Assembly: GCF_001514125.1 (NCBI RefSeq)
Contig: NZ_KQ948551.1
Coordinates: forward strand, 645,565-709,564
Direction of reading: 5' to 3'
Origin: Streptomyces longwoodensis
GTDB taxonomy: Bacteria; Actinomycetota; Actinomycetes; Streptomycetales; Streptomycetaceae
Length of the DNA: 64,000 nt
A program made the translations under genes and the position numbers. This document shows, piece after piece, positions 30,693-39,191 of the stretch. The notes below the pieces were generated by a model. That model saw nothing but the letters and a program-made list of their open reading frames with translations. It was not told where the DNA came from and searched no databases. Each line of letters begins with the position of its first letter. Within the stretch, counting starts at the first letter, position 1.

Positions 30693-32219
30693 GTGGCAGC
30701 ACCAGTCTGGAGTGTCGACCCCCGTACCGGGAAGCAGCGCGAGCAGGTTGCGGTGGAGGCCACGGCCCAGGAGGTGGACGCCGCCGTCCGGGCCGCCCAC
30801 GAGGTGCGCGGCTCCCTCGCCGACCGCGCCGTGCGCGCCGCCTTCCTGCGCGGCGCCGCCGACGCGCTGGAGGCGGCCCGGGACGGCCTCGTGGAGACCG
30901 CCGACGCGGAGACCGCGCTCGGCCCGGTCCGGCTGACCGGCGAACTCGCCCGCACCTGCTACCAGCTGCGCGCCTTCGCGGACATCGTGGACGAGGGCGC
31001 CTTCCTCGGCGTCGTCATCGACCACCCCGACGACACCGCCACCCCGCCCGTCCCGGACCTGCGGCGCTACAAGGTGCCGCTCGGCGTCGTCGCCGTGTAC
31101 TCCGCCTCCAACTTCCCGTTCGCGTTCTCCGTCGCCGGCGGTGACACGGCGAGCGCCCTCGCGGCCGGCTGCCCGGTCGTCGTCAAGGCGCACCCGGACC
31201 ACCCGGGCCTGTCCGAGCTGGTCGCCAAGGTGCTGCGCCGGGCCGCCCGCGAACAGGGCGTCCCCGACGCGGTGGTGGGCCTGGTGCACGGCTTCGAGGC
31301 CGGCCTGGAGCTGATCCGCCACCCGCTGGTCGCGGCGGCCGGCTTCACCGGCTCGGTCAAGGGCGGCCGCGCCCTGTTCGACGCGGCGGCCGCGCGGCCG
31401 GTGCCGATCCCCTTCCACGGCGAACTCGGTTCGCTCAACCCGGTGGTGGTCACCGAGGCGGCCGCCGCCGAGCGCGCCGAGGCGATCGGCGCCGGGCTGG
31501 CCGGTTCCATGACGCTGGGCGTCGGGCAGTTCTGCGTGAAGCCGGGCCTGGTGCTGGTGCCGTCGGGCGCGGCGGGCGACGGACTGGTCAAGTCCCTCAC
31601 CGACGCGGTCAGCGACACCGACACGGGGGTCCTGCTCGACCACCGCATGCGCGACAACTTCCTCGCCGGGATCGCCGAGCGCACGCAGCTGCCCGACGTC
31701 CAGTCGCCGGTGACGCCCGGCGCGGGCGGCGAGCACACGGTGAGCGCGGGCTTCCTGACGGTGCCGGCCGGGAAGCTGGCCGACGAGGGCGAGCACGACG
31801 TCCTGCTGGAGGAGTGCTTCGGCCCGGTGACCGTCGTCGCGCGCTACGACGACGAGGCCGAGGCGCGGGCCGTGCTGTCCCGGCTGCCCGGCAACCTCAC
31901 CGCGACCGTCCACCTCTCCACCGAGGAGGCCGAGGGGCGGGGCCGCGGGGCGGAGATCCTGGCGGAGCTGACCCCGCTGGCCGGGCGCGTGCTGGTGAAC
32001 GGCTGGCCGACCGGTGTCGCCGTCGCGCCCGCGCAGCACCACGGCGGGCCCTACCCCGCCACGACGTCCACGTCCACCTCCGTGGGCGGCACGGCGATCG
32101 AGCGCTGGCTGCGGCCGGTCGCCTACCAGAACGCGCCGGAGGCCCTGCTGCCGCCCGAGCTGCGCGACGACAACCCGCTCGGCCTGCCGCGGCGCTTCAA
32201 CGGCCGCCTCGAACACTGA
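30693..32219 (+). CDS. Aldehyde dehydrogenase (NADP+), alpha-ketoglutarate semialdehyde type
   Basis: This 508-residue cytoplasmic enzyme most resembles the 2,5-dioxovalerate (ketoglutarate semialdehyde) dehydrogenase branch, which ends oxidative pathways for pentoses, galacturonate and glucarate. Visible features are the ASNFPFAFSVAGGDTASALA nucleotide-binding region, catalytic base Glu244 (FHGELGSLNP) and catalytic Cys281 (VGQFCVKPG). The GTG at 30693 has GGAAGGG seven bases upstream, better than the in-frame ATG at 30675. Divergent from IclR. Galacturonate from the pectin locus 20 kb away is a possible source of its substrate, but that link is inference. Confidence 0.87.
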   Translation: MAAPVWSVDPRTGKQREQVAVEATAQEVDAAVRAAHEVRGSLADRAVRAAFLRGAADALEAARDGLVETADAETALGPVRLTGELARTCYQLRAFADIVDEGAFLGVVIDHPDDTATPPVPDLRRYKVPLGVVAVYSASNFPFAFSVAGGDTASALAAGCPVVVKAHPDHPGLSELVAKVLRRAAREQGVPDAVVGLVHGFEAGLELIRHPLVAAAGFTGSVKGGRALFDAAAARPVPIPFHGELGSLNPVVVTEAAAAERAEAIGAGLAGSMTLGVGQFCVKPGLVLVPSGAAGDGLVKSLTDAVSDTDTGVLLDHRMRDNFLAGIAERTQLPDVQSPVTPGAGGEHTVSAGFLTVPAGKLADEGEHDVLLEECFGPVTVVARYDDEAEARAVLSRLPGNLTATVHLSTEEAEGRGRGAEILAELTPLAGRVLVNGWPTGVAVAPAQHHGGPYPATTSTSTSVGGTAIERWLRPVAYQNAPEALLPPELRDDNPLGLPRRFNGRLEH

Positions 32220-32269
32220 GCCACCCCCCGGCAACCGACCCGGGCCGGCGGACTGGAAAACTCGCCCCC

Positions 32270-32878
32270 ATGGACGTCGAACTCCCCGAACTCCCCTTCT
32301 CGTTGCGCACCTACGGACCCGACGGGCACTGGTCCTACGAGGACGGTGTGCTCACCGGCTGGGCCGGGGCCCGGCAGGACCGGTTCGTGACACCCACCGG
32401 GGAGGCGCTGGAGCCCGCCTCCGACGCCCCCCGGCTGCTGGGGGCGCCGGAGGGCGACTTCCAGCTGATCGCGCGGGTCACCGTGGGGTTCAACTCCTCC
32501 TTCGACGCGGGCGTGTTGTACGTCCACGTCGGCGAGCGGGCCTGGGCCAAGCTGTGCCTGGAGTACTCCCCGGACGTGCCCACCGTCTGCACGGTGGTCA
32601 CCCGGGGCCACTCCGACGACGCCAACTCCTTCACCGTGGAGGGAAGTTCGGTCTGGCTGCGGGTCAGCAGGACCGGGCGGGCGTTCGCCTTCCACGCTTC
32701 CCGGGACGGCCGGCGCTGGGTGTTCGTCCGGCTGTTCACCCTCGGCGACGAGAAGGAGACCGGGGCGGCCCTGGTCGGCTTCATGACGCAGGCGCCGCTG
32801 GGCGAGGGCTGCGTCGTGACGTACGACCACCTGGAGTTCAGGGACGCGTGGCCGGACGACCTGCGAGACGGAAGCTGA
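32270..32878 (+). CDS. DUF1349 family protein (concanavalin-like fold)
   Basis: This 202-residue cytoplasmic protein matches DUF1349, a beta-sandwich family often annotated as regulation of enolase-like. Recognisable segments are DFQLIARVTVGFNSSFDAGV, SPDVPTVCTVVTRGHSDD and TQAPLGEGCVVTYDHLEF. No ribosome-binding site precedes the ATG at 32270, so translation from a leaderless message or from a later start is possible. Its last 41 bases overlap the 3' end of the convergent MFS gene. Function unknown. Confidence 0.82.
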   Translation: MDVELPELPFSLRTYGPDGHWSYEDGVLTGWAGARQDRFVTPTGEALEPASDAPRLLGAPEGDFQLIARVTVGFNSSFDAGVLYVHVGERAWAKLCLEYSPDVPTVCTVVTRGHSDDANSFTVEGSSVWLRVSRTGRAFAFHASRDGRRWVFVRLFTLGDEKETGAALVGFMTQAPLGEGCVVTYDHLEFRDAWPDDLRDGS

Positions 32879-34229
32879 ACGCGCCCGTCACCGCGAGCAG
32901 GACGGCCGCGACCGCGAGGCTCAGCCGCATCCCCGTGGCGAACCCGTCCGCGACCAGCGTGCCGAACACCGCGATGCCCAGACCGCCCGCCACCTGACGC
33001 GCCGCGTTGAGCACCCCGGCCGCCAGTCCCGCCCGCTCGGCCGGGACGGCGTCCATCATCGCGGCCGTCAGCGGCGGCACGGTCAGCGCGCAGCCCAGCG
33101 CCAGCGGCACCAGCTCCACGGCCACCAGCGGCGCGGGCGTGTCCGCGCCGACGGACAGCAGCAGGAGCAGCCCGGCGACCGCCACCCACTGGCCCACCAC
33201 CATCGGCAGCCGTGGCCCGAACCGCCCCGCGAGCTTGCCCGCCACCACGTTCGTCACCGCGATCAGGCCCGTCATCGGCAGGAACGCCAGCCCCGCCGCG
33301 AGCGGCCCGAGCCCGCGCACCTGCTGGAAGTACAGCGAGAAGACGAACACCACGCTGTAGAAGGCGACGCTCACCGCCGCGCCCGTCGCGACCGCCACGG
33401 CCACCGTCCGGTCCCGGAACAGACCGAGCGGCACCACCGGGTGCGGCCCGCGGGCCTCCACGCGGAAGAACACCACCCCCGCCACGACGGCCACCGCGAG
33501 CGCCACCGCGCCCGTCGCCCCGCGCTCGATCACCGCGAAGGTCAGTGCGGTCAGCGCCACCACCGCCGTCACCTGCCCCGGCAGGTCCAGCGGCGCCGGA
33601 CGGCGCTCGGAGCGCGGGGCGCGCAGGAGCAGCAGCAGGATCGCCGCGCCCACTGGCAGGTTGACGAAGAAGATCGCCCGCCAGTCCCACGCCGAGGTCA
33701 GCACCCCGCCGGCCACCGGCCCCAGCGCCACCGCCGCCGAACCGCCCGCCGCCCAGGCGGCCACCGCCCGCGCCCGCCGCGCCGGATCGGGGTAGGCCTG
33801 CCGCACCAGCGCCAGCGAGGCCGGCAGCACCACGGCCGCCGCCACGCCCTGCACCACCCGCGCGCCGATCAGCGACGGCAGGCCCGGCGCCAGCCCGCAG
33901 GCGGCCGAGGCGAGCGTGAACACCGCCGTGCCCAGGGCGTACGCCCGGCTCGCGCCCGCCCGGTCGGAGAAGGCGCCGGTGGACAGCATCAGCGCCGCGA
34001 AGGCGAGCGTGTAGGCGTCGACCACCCACTGCAGCCCGGACATCCCGCCCCCGAGGGAGGAACCGATCGCGGGCAGCGCCACGTTCACCACGGACGCGTC
34101 GAGGCAGACCAGGGTGAAGCCGAGCAGCCCGGCGGTCAGGGCGAGGGCCGGCGAGGAACGCCCTGGAGGCGCCAACTCCGCCTGATCGGCGCTGCGTTCG
34201 TCTTCGTCGAGGGTGGGGTTCGTCGTCAT
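32838..34229 (-). CDS. MFS transporter, DHA2 (EmrB/QacA) family, 14 TM
   Basis: This 463-residue proton-coupled exporter shows the DHA2 motifs: motif D1-like LDASVVNVALPAIG after helix 1, motif A region DRAGASRAYALGTAVF, and motif C in helix 5 (GPVAGGVLTSAWDWRAIFFV). About 14 hydrophobic helices are present. The ATG at 34229 is preferred to upstream in-frame starts that would overlap the divergent regulator. It is divergent from the GlxA/AraC-type regulator at 34300, which may control it. The exported compound, drug or metabolite, is unknown. Confidence 0.9.
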   Translation of the reverse strand: MTTNPTLDEDERSADQAELAPPGRSSPALALTAGLLGFTLVCLDASVVNVALPAIGSSLGGGMSGLQWVVDAYTLAFAALMLSTGAFSDRAGASRAYALGTAVFTLASAACGLAPGLPSLIGARVVQGVAAAVVLPASLALVRQAYPDPARRARAVAAWAAGGSAAVALGPVAGGVLTSAWDWRAIFFVNLPVGAAILLLLLRAPRSERRPAPLDLPGQVTAVVALTALTFAVIERGATGAVALAVAVVAGVVFFRVEARGPHPVVPLGLFRDRTVAVAVATGAAVSVAFYSVVFVFSLYFQQVRGLGPLAAGLAFLPMTGLIAVTNVVAGKLAGRFGPRLPMVVGQWVAVAGLLLLLSVGADTPAPLVAVELVPLALGCALTVPPLTAAMMDAVPAERAGLAAGVLNAARQVAGGLGIAVFGTLVADGFATGMRLSLAVAAVLLAVTGAFSFRLAGRPATRP

Positions 34230-34299
34230 GCGTCCATGCTCCGCAGGACGAGCCCCGTACAGTAGTGGCCCGAATGCCATGCACCCGGAGGTTCTGGCC

Positions 34300-35283
34300 A
34301 TGTCCGCGCACCGTGTCGCCGTCGTCGCGCCCTCGCCCGTGTCGATGTTCAACCTGGCCATTCCGGAGATGCTGTTCGGCAAGGTCGAGACGGAGGGGCG
34401 CCCCGGCTACGAGGTGCTGGTGTGCACCGCCGACCCGGGGCCCGTCCCCACCACCGGCGGACTCGACCTGTACGTGCCCCACGGCCTCGACGCGCTGGAG
34501 GACGCCGACACGGTGATCGTCGCGGGCACCGGGGCGCCCTTCGAGCCGGACCCCCGCATCGTGGCCGCCGTGCGCGCCGCGGCCGCCGACGGCAAGCGGA
34601 TCGCGTCCCTGTGCACGGGCGCGTTCCAGCTCGCCGAGGCCGGCCTTCTGCACGGCCGCCGGGCCACCACGTACTGGGAGCACGCCGACGAACTGCGCCG
34701 GCGCTACCCGCAGGTCGACCTCCAGGGCGACGTCCTCTACGTCCAGGACGGCCCCTACCTCACCGCCTCCGGCTACGCCGCCGGCATCGACCTGTGCCTG
34801 CACGTCATCCGCACCGACTACGGCGCCGCCGTCGCCAACCGGGTGGCCCGGCTCGCCCTCGTCGCCCCGGTCCGCCCCGGCGGGCAGACCCAGTTCACCC
34901 AGACGCCGCTGCCGCCCGAGCGCGGCACCGCCTGCGCCGACGTGCGCGGCTGGGCCATGCGCCACCTCGACACGCCGCTCACCCTCACCGACCTCGCCCG
35001 GCACGCCGGGGTGAGCGTGCGCACCCTGACCCGCCGCTTCCACGCCGAGAGCGGGGTGAGCCCGCTGCAGTGGCTGCTGCACCAGCGCGTCGAACGCGCC
35101 AAGGAACTCCTGGAGACCAGCACCCTGCCGATGGACCAGGTGGCCCGCGCCTGCGGCCTGGGCACCGCCGACTCGTTGCGCGCCCACGTGCTGCGCCGCA
35201 CCGGCCTCACCCCGAGCGCCTACCGGGCCCAGTTCAGCCGGCTCGGAACCGCCGGGCGGGCCGCTTCGTCCTCCGTGGCATGA
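34300..35283 (+). CDS. GlxA-family (DJ-1/PfpI + AraC HTH) transcriptional regulator
   Basis: This 327-residue regulator joins an N-terminal DJ-1/PfpI-like domain (about residues 5-170, with nucleophile-elbow segment ASLCTGAFQLAEAGLL) to a C-terminal AraC double HTH (about 220-320, LTLTDLARHAGVSVRTLTRR and MDQVARACGLGTADSLRAH). The ATG at 34300 has GGAGG eight bases upstream and is preferred to ATG 34279. It overlaps the following acetyltransferase gene (ATGA) and diverges from the MFS exporter by 70 bases, so it could control both. Confidence 0.9.
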   Translation: MSAHRVAVVAPSPVSMFNLAIPEMLFGKVETEGRPGYEVLVCTADPGPVPTTGGLDLYVPHGLDALEDADTVIVAGTGAPFEPDPRIVAAVRAAAADGKRIASLCTGAFQLAEAGLLHGRRATTYWEHADELRRRYPQVDLQGDVLYVQDGPYLTASGYAAGIDLCLHVIRTDYGAAVANRVARLALVAPVRPGGQTQFTQTPLPPERGTACADVRGWAMRHLDTPLTLTDLARHAGVSVRTLTRRFHAESGVSPLQWLLHQRVERAKELLETSTLPMDQVARACGLGTADSLRAHVLRRTGLTPSAYRAQFSRLGTAGRAASSSVA

Positions 35284-35786
35284 TCCGTGACCGGCTGCCC
35301 CGCACCCTCGTGATCCGCACCGCCGTGCCCGCCGAGGCACCGGCCGTGGCCGCGCTGCACGCCCGGGCCCGGGCGACGTACTACCCCGACGGGCTCCCCG
35401 ACGACGGCTTCGACTGGGCCGCCGCCTGGCGCACCGCCGTCGCACGCGCCGACGGCCAGGTGCTGTGCGCGGTCGAGCAGGGCCGGATCGTGGCCCTCGC
35501 CTCCTTCCGCACACCGCAGGACGCCCCCGCCGACATGGTGAAGCTGTTCCAGTTCCACGTCGACCCCGACCGCTGGCGCACCGGGATCGGCACCCGCCTG
35601 CACGCCGCCTGCGTCGACCAGTGGCGGGCCGAGGGCAGGCGCACGGCCGTCCTCGACGTGCACGTGGACAACCGGCGCGCCCAGGCGTTTTACGCCCGCC
35701 AAGGCTGGAGCCCGGACCCGGAGAACCCGCCGGCCGAGGACGACCACCACCTGTACCTGCGCTACGCCGTGCCGCCGCGGGAATGA
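35280..35786 (+). CDS. GNAT family N-acetyltransferase
   Basis: This 168-residue enzyme has the GNAT fold: a beta strand pair (VLCAVEQGRIVALASFRT), the acetyl-CoA pyrophosphate loop (PDRWRTGIGTRLH) and the C-terminal VDNRRAQAFYARQGW segment. Its ATG overlaps the stop of the GlxA-type regulator, so the two are one operon. The substrate is unknown; coupling to a regulator beside a drug-type exporter suggests a detoxification role, which is only inference. Confidence 0.88.
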   Translation: MIRDRLPRTLVIRTAVPAEAPAVAALHARARATYYPDGLPDDGFDWAAAWRTAVARADGQVLCAVEQGRIVALASFRTPQDAPADMVKLFQFHVDPDRWRTGIGTRLHAACVDQWRAEGRRTAVLDVHVDNRRAQAFYARQGWSPDPENPPAEDDHHLYLRYAVPPRE

Positions 35787-35864
35787 ACGGCACTGCTTGA
35801 ACGTTCAGGAACCCGGTACGGAGAGAGCCCCCGTACCGATGAGACCTGGAGAAGAGCCGACAGT

Positions 35865-36581
35865 ATGCGCGTCGAGATTTGGTCGGACATCGCCTGCCCG
35901 TGGTGCTACGTCGGAAAGGCCCGCTTCGAGAAGGCGCTCGCCACCTTCCCGCACCGTGACCAGGTCGAGGTGGTGCACCGCTCCTTCGAGCTGGACCCCG
36001 GCCGCGCCAAGGACGACGTCCAGCCCGTGATCACCATGCTCAGCCGCAAGTACGGGCTGAGCGAGGAGCAGGCCCGGGCCGGCGAGGACAACCTCGGCGC
36101 CCAGGCGGCCGCCGAGGGACTGGCGTACCGCACCCGCGGCCGCGACCACGGCAACACCTTCGACCTGCACCGCCTGCTGCACCTCGCCAAGGAGCACGGC
36201 CGGCAGGACGAGCTGGTCCAGATCCTCTACCGGGCGAACTTCGCCGAGGAGCGGTCCCTGTTCACCGAGGGCGACGACCGCCTCGTCGAGCTGGCCGTCG
36301 AGGCCGGGCTGGACGCCGACGCGGTCCGCGCGGTGCTCGCCGACCCGGCCGCCTACGCCGACGAGGTCCGCGCCGACGAGCGCGAGGCCGCCGAGCTCGG
36401 CGCGAACGGCGTCCCCTTCTTCGTCCTCGACCGCAGGTACGGCGTCTCCGGCGCCCAGCCCGCCGAGGTGTTCGCCCAGGCGCTCACCCAGGCGTGGGGC
36501 GAGCGCTCCCCGCTGACCCTCCTCGACCAGGGCGACGCCGACGCGTGCGGCCCGGACGGCTGCGCGGTGCCGCAGCACTGA
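35865..36581 (+). CDS. DsbA-family oxidoreductase, FrnE-like
   Basis: This 238-residue thioredoxin-fold protein has the redox motif Cys11-Pro-Trp-Cys14 (IACPWCYVGK), an inserted helical domain, and the cis-proline loop NGVPFFVL. There is no signal peptide, so it is cytoplasmic like FrnE and 2-hydroxychromene-2-carboxylate isomerase relatives. The C-terminus carries two further cysteines (DACGPDGCAVPQH), which in FrnE proteins form a second disulfide. The ATG at 35865 has GGAGAAGAG upstream. Monocistronic; the client protein or small molecule is unknown. Confidence 0.88.
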   Translation: MRVEIWSDIACPWCYVGKARFEKALATFPHRDQVEVVHRSFELDPGRAKDDVQPVITMLSRKYGLSEEQARAGEDNLGAQAAAEGLAYRTRGRDHGNTFDLHRLLHLAKEHGRQDELVQILYRANFAEERSLFTEGDDRLVELAVEAGLDADAVRAVLADPAAYADEVRADEREAAELGANGVPFFVLDRRYGVSGAQPAEVFAQALTQAWGERSPLTLLDQGDADACGPDGCAVPQH

Positions 36582-36631
36582 CCCGGGGAGCACCCGGACC
36601 GCCCGGACCGACCCCGGGAAACCGCAGCTCG

Positions 36632-36667
36632 GCGCGGTTCCATAAGCGTCGCTTGGGGAAACCGCGC
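36632..36667. other. Nested hairpin/cruciform upstream of aminotransferase gene
   Basis: GCGCGGTTCC (36632-36641) pairs with GGAAACCGCGC (36657-36667) with one bulged A. The loop contains a second perfect inverted repeat AAGCG-T-CGCTT (36644-36654). It lies 48 bases before the class V aminotransferase start and is followed by an A-tract, not a T-tract, so it is not an ordinary terminator for the upstream gene. Confidence 0.5.
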
Positions 36668-36714
36668 AAAAAATCGCAATGGACGTGAACTGCCGTGGAC
36701 CGCACAGTGGAGCC

Positions 36715-37776
36715 ATGGAGACCACGCAGACGTTCGACCGTCTCGTCCGCGCCGAGTTCGCTCCCCGGAGCACCTACCTCAACACGGCGAGCAACGGCCT
36801 GCTGCCCGCCCGCACCGTCGCCGCCCTGCACGAGGCGGCCGTGCTGCGGGCCGAGGGCCGCCCGCTGACCCCGCTGCACGAGGACGTCGAGGCGTGCCGC
36901 GCCGCGTACGCCCGGCTCGCGGGCGTCCCGGTCACCCGGGTGGCGACCGGCGCCAGCGTCGCCGCGCACACCGGGGTGATCGCCGCCTCCCTGCCGGCGG
37001 GCGCCGAAGTCCTCACCGCGGACGACGACTTCACCTCCGTGCTGAACCCGTTCCACGTCCGTGGCGACCTCAAGGTGCGCGCGGTGCCGCTGGAGCGGAT
37101 CGCCGAGTCCGTCCGGCCCGGTACCGCCCTCGTCGCGGTCAGCGCCGCCCAGTCCGCCGACGGCCGCGTCGCCGACCTCCCGGCCCTGCGCGAGGCCGCC
37201 CGGGAGCACGGCGCCCGCACCTACGTGGACTTCTCCCAGTCCGCCGGGTGGCTGCCGATGGCCGCCGACGCCTTCGACTTCAGCGCCTCGGTCTCCTTCA
37301 AGTGGCTGCTCGGCCCGCACGGGGCGGCCTTCCTGGTGGTCCCCGAGGACTTCGGCGGGCTCACCCCGGTGCTCGCGGGCTGGGTCGCGGGCGAGGCGCC
37401 CTGGGACAGCTGTTACGGCCCCGTCCAGGAACTCGCCCGCTCCGCGCGGCGGTTCGACCTCACCCCGGCCCTGTTCACCTTCGCGGGCCTGCGCCGCTCC
37501 CTGGAGCTGATCGAGGAGCTGGGCGTGGCGGCCGTCCACGCCCACGACGTGGCGCTCGCCGACCGGTTCCGGGCCGGGCTCGCCGACCTCGGTCACACGC
37601 CGGTGCCCGCGCCGGGCTCCGCGATCGTCTCGGTGCCCGGACTGGGCGGCCGCCAGGGCGAGTTGAGCCGGGCCGGCATCGAGGTCTCCGACCGCGCCGG
37701 GAACCTGCGCGCGGCCTTCCACCTGTACAACACCCCCGACGACGTCGACCGGCTGCTCGCGGCCCTGGCCGGCTGA
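36715..37776 (+). CDS. PLP-dependent class V aminotransferase family protein
   Basis: This 353-residue fold-type I PLP enzyme is related to cysteine desulfurases and kynureninases. The Schiff-base lysine is Lys196 in VSFKWLLGPHGAAF, and the PLP-binding aspartate is in TYVDFSQSAGW. It is shorter than typical NifS proteins and lacks an obvious C-terminal catalytic cysteine loop, so desulfurase activity is doubtful. The ATG at 36715 has GGAG upstream; an earlier ATG at 36679 is less likely. It converges on ectD across a strong terminator and is not evidently part of ectoine synthesis. Confidence 0.85.
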   Translation: METTQTFDRLVRAEFAPRSTYLNTASNGLLPARTVAALHEAAVLRAEGRPLTPLHEDVEACRAAYARLAGVPVTRVATGASVAAHTGVIAASLPAGAEVLTADDDFTSVLNPFHVRGDLKVRAVPLERIAESVRPGTALVAVSAAQSADGRVADLPALREAAREHGARTYVDFSQSAGWLPMAADAFDFSASVSFKWLLGPHGAAFLVVPEDFGGLTPVLAGWVAGEAPWDSCYGPVQELARSARRFDLTPALFTFAGLRRSLELIEELGVAAVHAHDVALADRFRAGLADLGHTPVPAPGSAIVSVPGLGGRQGELSRAGIEVSDRAGNLRAAFHLYNTPDDVDRLLAALAG

Positions 37777-37782
37777 CACCGA

Positions 37783-37824
37783 CCGGGCCGGAGCCTCCCG
37801 TCCCACGAGGAGGCCCCGGCCCGG
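37783..37824. terminator. Bidirectional terminator between aminotransferase gene and ectD
   Basis: The left arm CCGGGCCGGAGCCTCC (37783-37798) and right arm GGAGGCCCCGGCCCGG (37809-37824) form a 16-bp stem with one mismatch and a 10-base loop, midway between convergent stops at 37776 and 37862. Confidence 0.75.
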
Positions 37825-37861
37825 GGTCGAGGAGGGCGGCGCGAGCCGCCGCAGGGCGTCC

Positions 37862-38749
37862 CTAGCGCACCGGTGTGAAGTCCCGCGCCCCGATGAACTC
37901 CGGCCGCCGTACGGGCGCCGCGAACGGCTCGACCGCCGTGTTCTCCACGCTGTTGAAGACGATGAACACGTTGCTGCGCGGGAACGGCGTGATGTTGTCA
38001 CCGGAGCCGTGCATGCAGTTGCAGTCGAACCAGGTCGCCGAGCCGGCCCGGCCCGTGAACAGCTTGATGCCGAACTGCGAGGCCATCGTCGTCAGCGCCT
38101 CGTCGGACGGGGTGCCCGCGTCCTGCATCTGCAGCGACTTCTTGTAGTTGTCCCGCGGGGTGGCGCCCGCGCACCCGAGAAACGTGCGGTGCGAGCCGGG
38201 CATGATCATCAGCCCGCCGTTGGTGTCGTGGTTCTCGGTCAGCGCGATCGAGACGGACACCGTCCGCATGCCCGGCAGCCCGTCCTCGGCGTGCCAGGTC
38301 TCGAAGTCCGAGTGCCAGTAGAAGCCGCCGGCCCCGAAGCCCGGCTTGACGTTGATCCGCGACTGGTGGACGTACACGTCCGAGCCGAGGATCTGCCGGG
38401 CCCGCCCGACGACCCGCTCGTCCCGCACCAGCCGGTCGAAGACCGCGCTGAGCCGGTGCACCTCGAACACGGAGCGGATCTCCCCGCTCCCGGGCTCCAC
38501 GACCGACCGCTCGTCGGCCCGGACCGCCGGGTCGGCGACCAGCCGTTCCAGCTCGCGCCGGTACACGGCGACCTCGTCGTCCGTGATCAGCTGGTCGACG
38601 GTGAGGAAGCCGTCGCGCTCGAACGCCCGCAGGTCGGTCTCGGGGAGGGGACCGGGTGTGTCCGGGGCGCCCCAGACGACCGGGTCCTGGCGGGGCACGG
38701 CCACCTCGGTGGTGCCCCGGGTGGGGTAGGGATCGGTGAGGGTGGTCAT
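37862..38749 (-). CDS. ectD: Ectoine hydroxylase
   Basis: This 295-residue Fe(II)/2-oxoglutarate dioxygenase converts ectoine to 5-hydroxyectoine. The iron ligands are His146 and Asp148 in FYWHSDFETWHAEDG, which also is the ectoine hydroxylase signature, and His247 in CNCMHGSGDN. These match the positions I recall for the structurally known EctD proteins. It is the last gene of ectABCD, only seven bases after ectC. The operon ends at the terminator at 37783-37824. Confidence 0.97.
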   Translation of the reverse strand: MTTLTDPYPTRGTTEVAVPRQDPVVWGAPDTPGPLPETDLRAFERDGFLTVDQLITDDEVAVYRRELERLVADPAVRADERSVVEPGSGEIRSVFEVHRLSAVFDRLVRDERVVGRARQILGSDVYVHQSRINVKPGFGAGGFYWHSDFETWHAEDGLPGMRTVSVSIALTENHDTNGGLMIMPGSHRTFLGCAGATPRDNYKKSLQMQDAGTPSDEALTTMASQFGIKLFTGRAGSATWFDCNCMHGSGDNITPFPRSNVFIVFNSVENTAVEPFAAPVRRPEFIGARDFTPVR

Positions 38750-38756
38750 GGCCGGC

Positions 38757-39161
38757 TCACACCTCCTCGGGCTCGGTGAGCAGGGGGTAGGCGCCGTCGG
38801 CGTCGTGGTCCTCCCGGCCGGTGACCGGCGGGTTGAACACGCAGATGCAGCGGAAGTCCTCCTTGACGCGCAGCGTGTGCCGCTCGTGGCCGTCCAGGAG
38901 GTACATGGTCCCGGGGGTGATCGTGTGGGTCTGCCCGGTCTCGTGGTCGGTGAGTTCGGCCTCGCCTTCCACGCACACGACGGCCTCGACGTGGTGGGCG
39001 TACCACATGGACGTCTCGGTCCCCGCGTGGAGGACCGTCTCGTGCAGCGAGAAGCCGACCCGCTCCCGGGCGAGCACGATGCGCTTGCTCTCCCAGGTGC
39101 CGGACGCCGCCCGTACGTGCCGGTCGGTGCCTTCGATGTCCTTGAACGAACGGACGATCAC
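38757..39161 (-). CDS. ectC: L-ectoine synthase
   Basis: This 134-residue cupin enzyme closes the ring of N-gamma-acetyl-diaminobutyrate to form ectoine. [18 protein letters not shown] is the typical EctC start, and the cupin metal-site segment [20 protein letters not shown] is present. The length is normal. It lies 30 bases after ectB and seven before ectD in the minus-strand operon. Confidence 0.97.
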   Translation of the reverse strand: MIVRSFKDIEGTDRHVRAASGTWESKRIVLARERVGFSLHETVLHAGTETSMWYAHHVEAVVCVEGEAELTDHETGQTHTITPGTMYLLDGHERHTLRVKEDFRCICVFNPPVTGREDHDADGAYPLLTEPEEV

Positions 39162-39191
39162 GTGGTGCGATCCCTTCTGTGGGGGGGCGGG

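Noticed and set aside
32335..35793. 1152-codon minus-strand open frame
   Set aside because: It is antisense or out of frame to the DUF1349, MFS, GlxA-type and GNAT genes, all of which have clear motifs; no homologous features are seen in it.
36715..37776. Class V aminotransferase as an ectoine pathway gene
   Set aside because: It is convergent with ectD across a strong terminator and the four standard ectoine genes are already complete.
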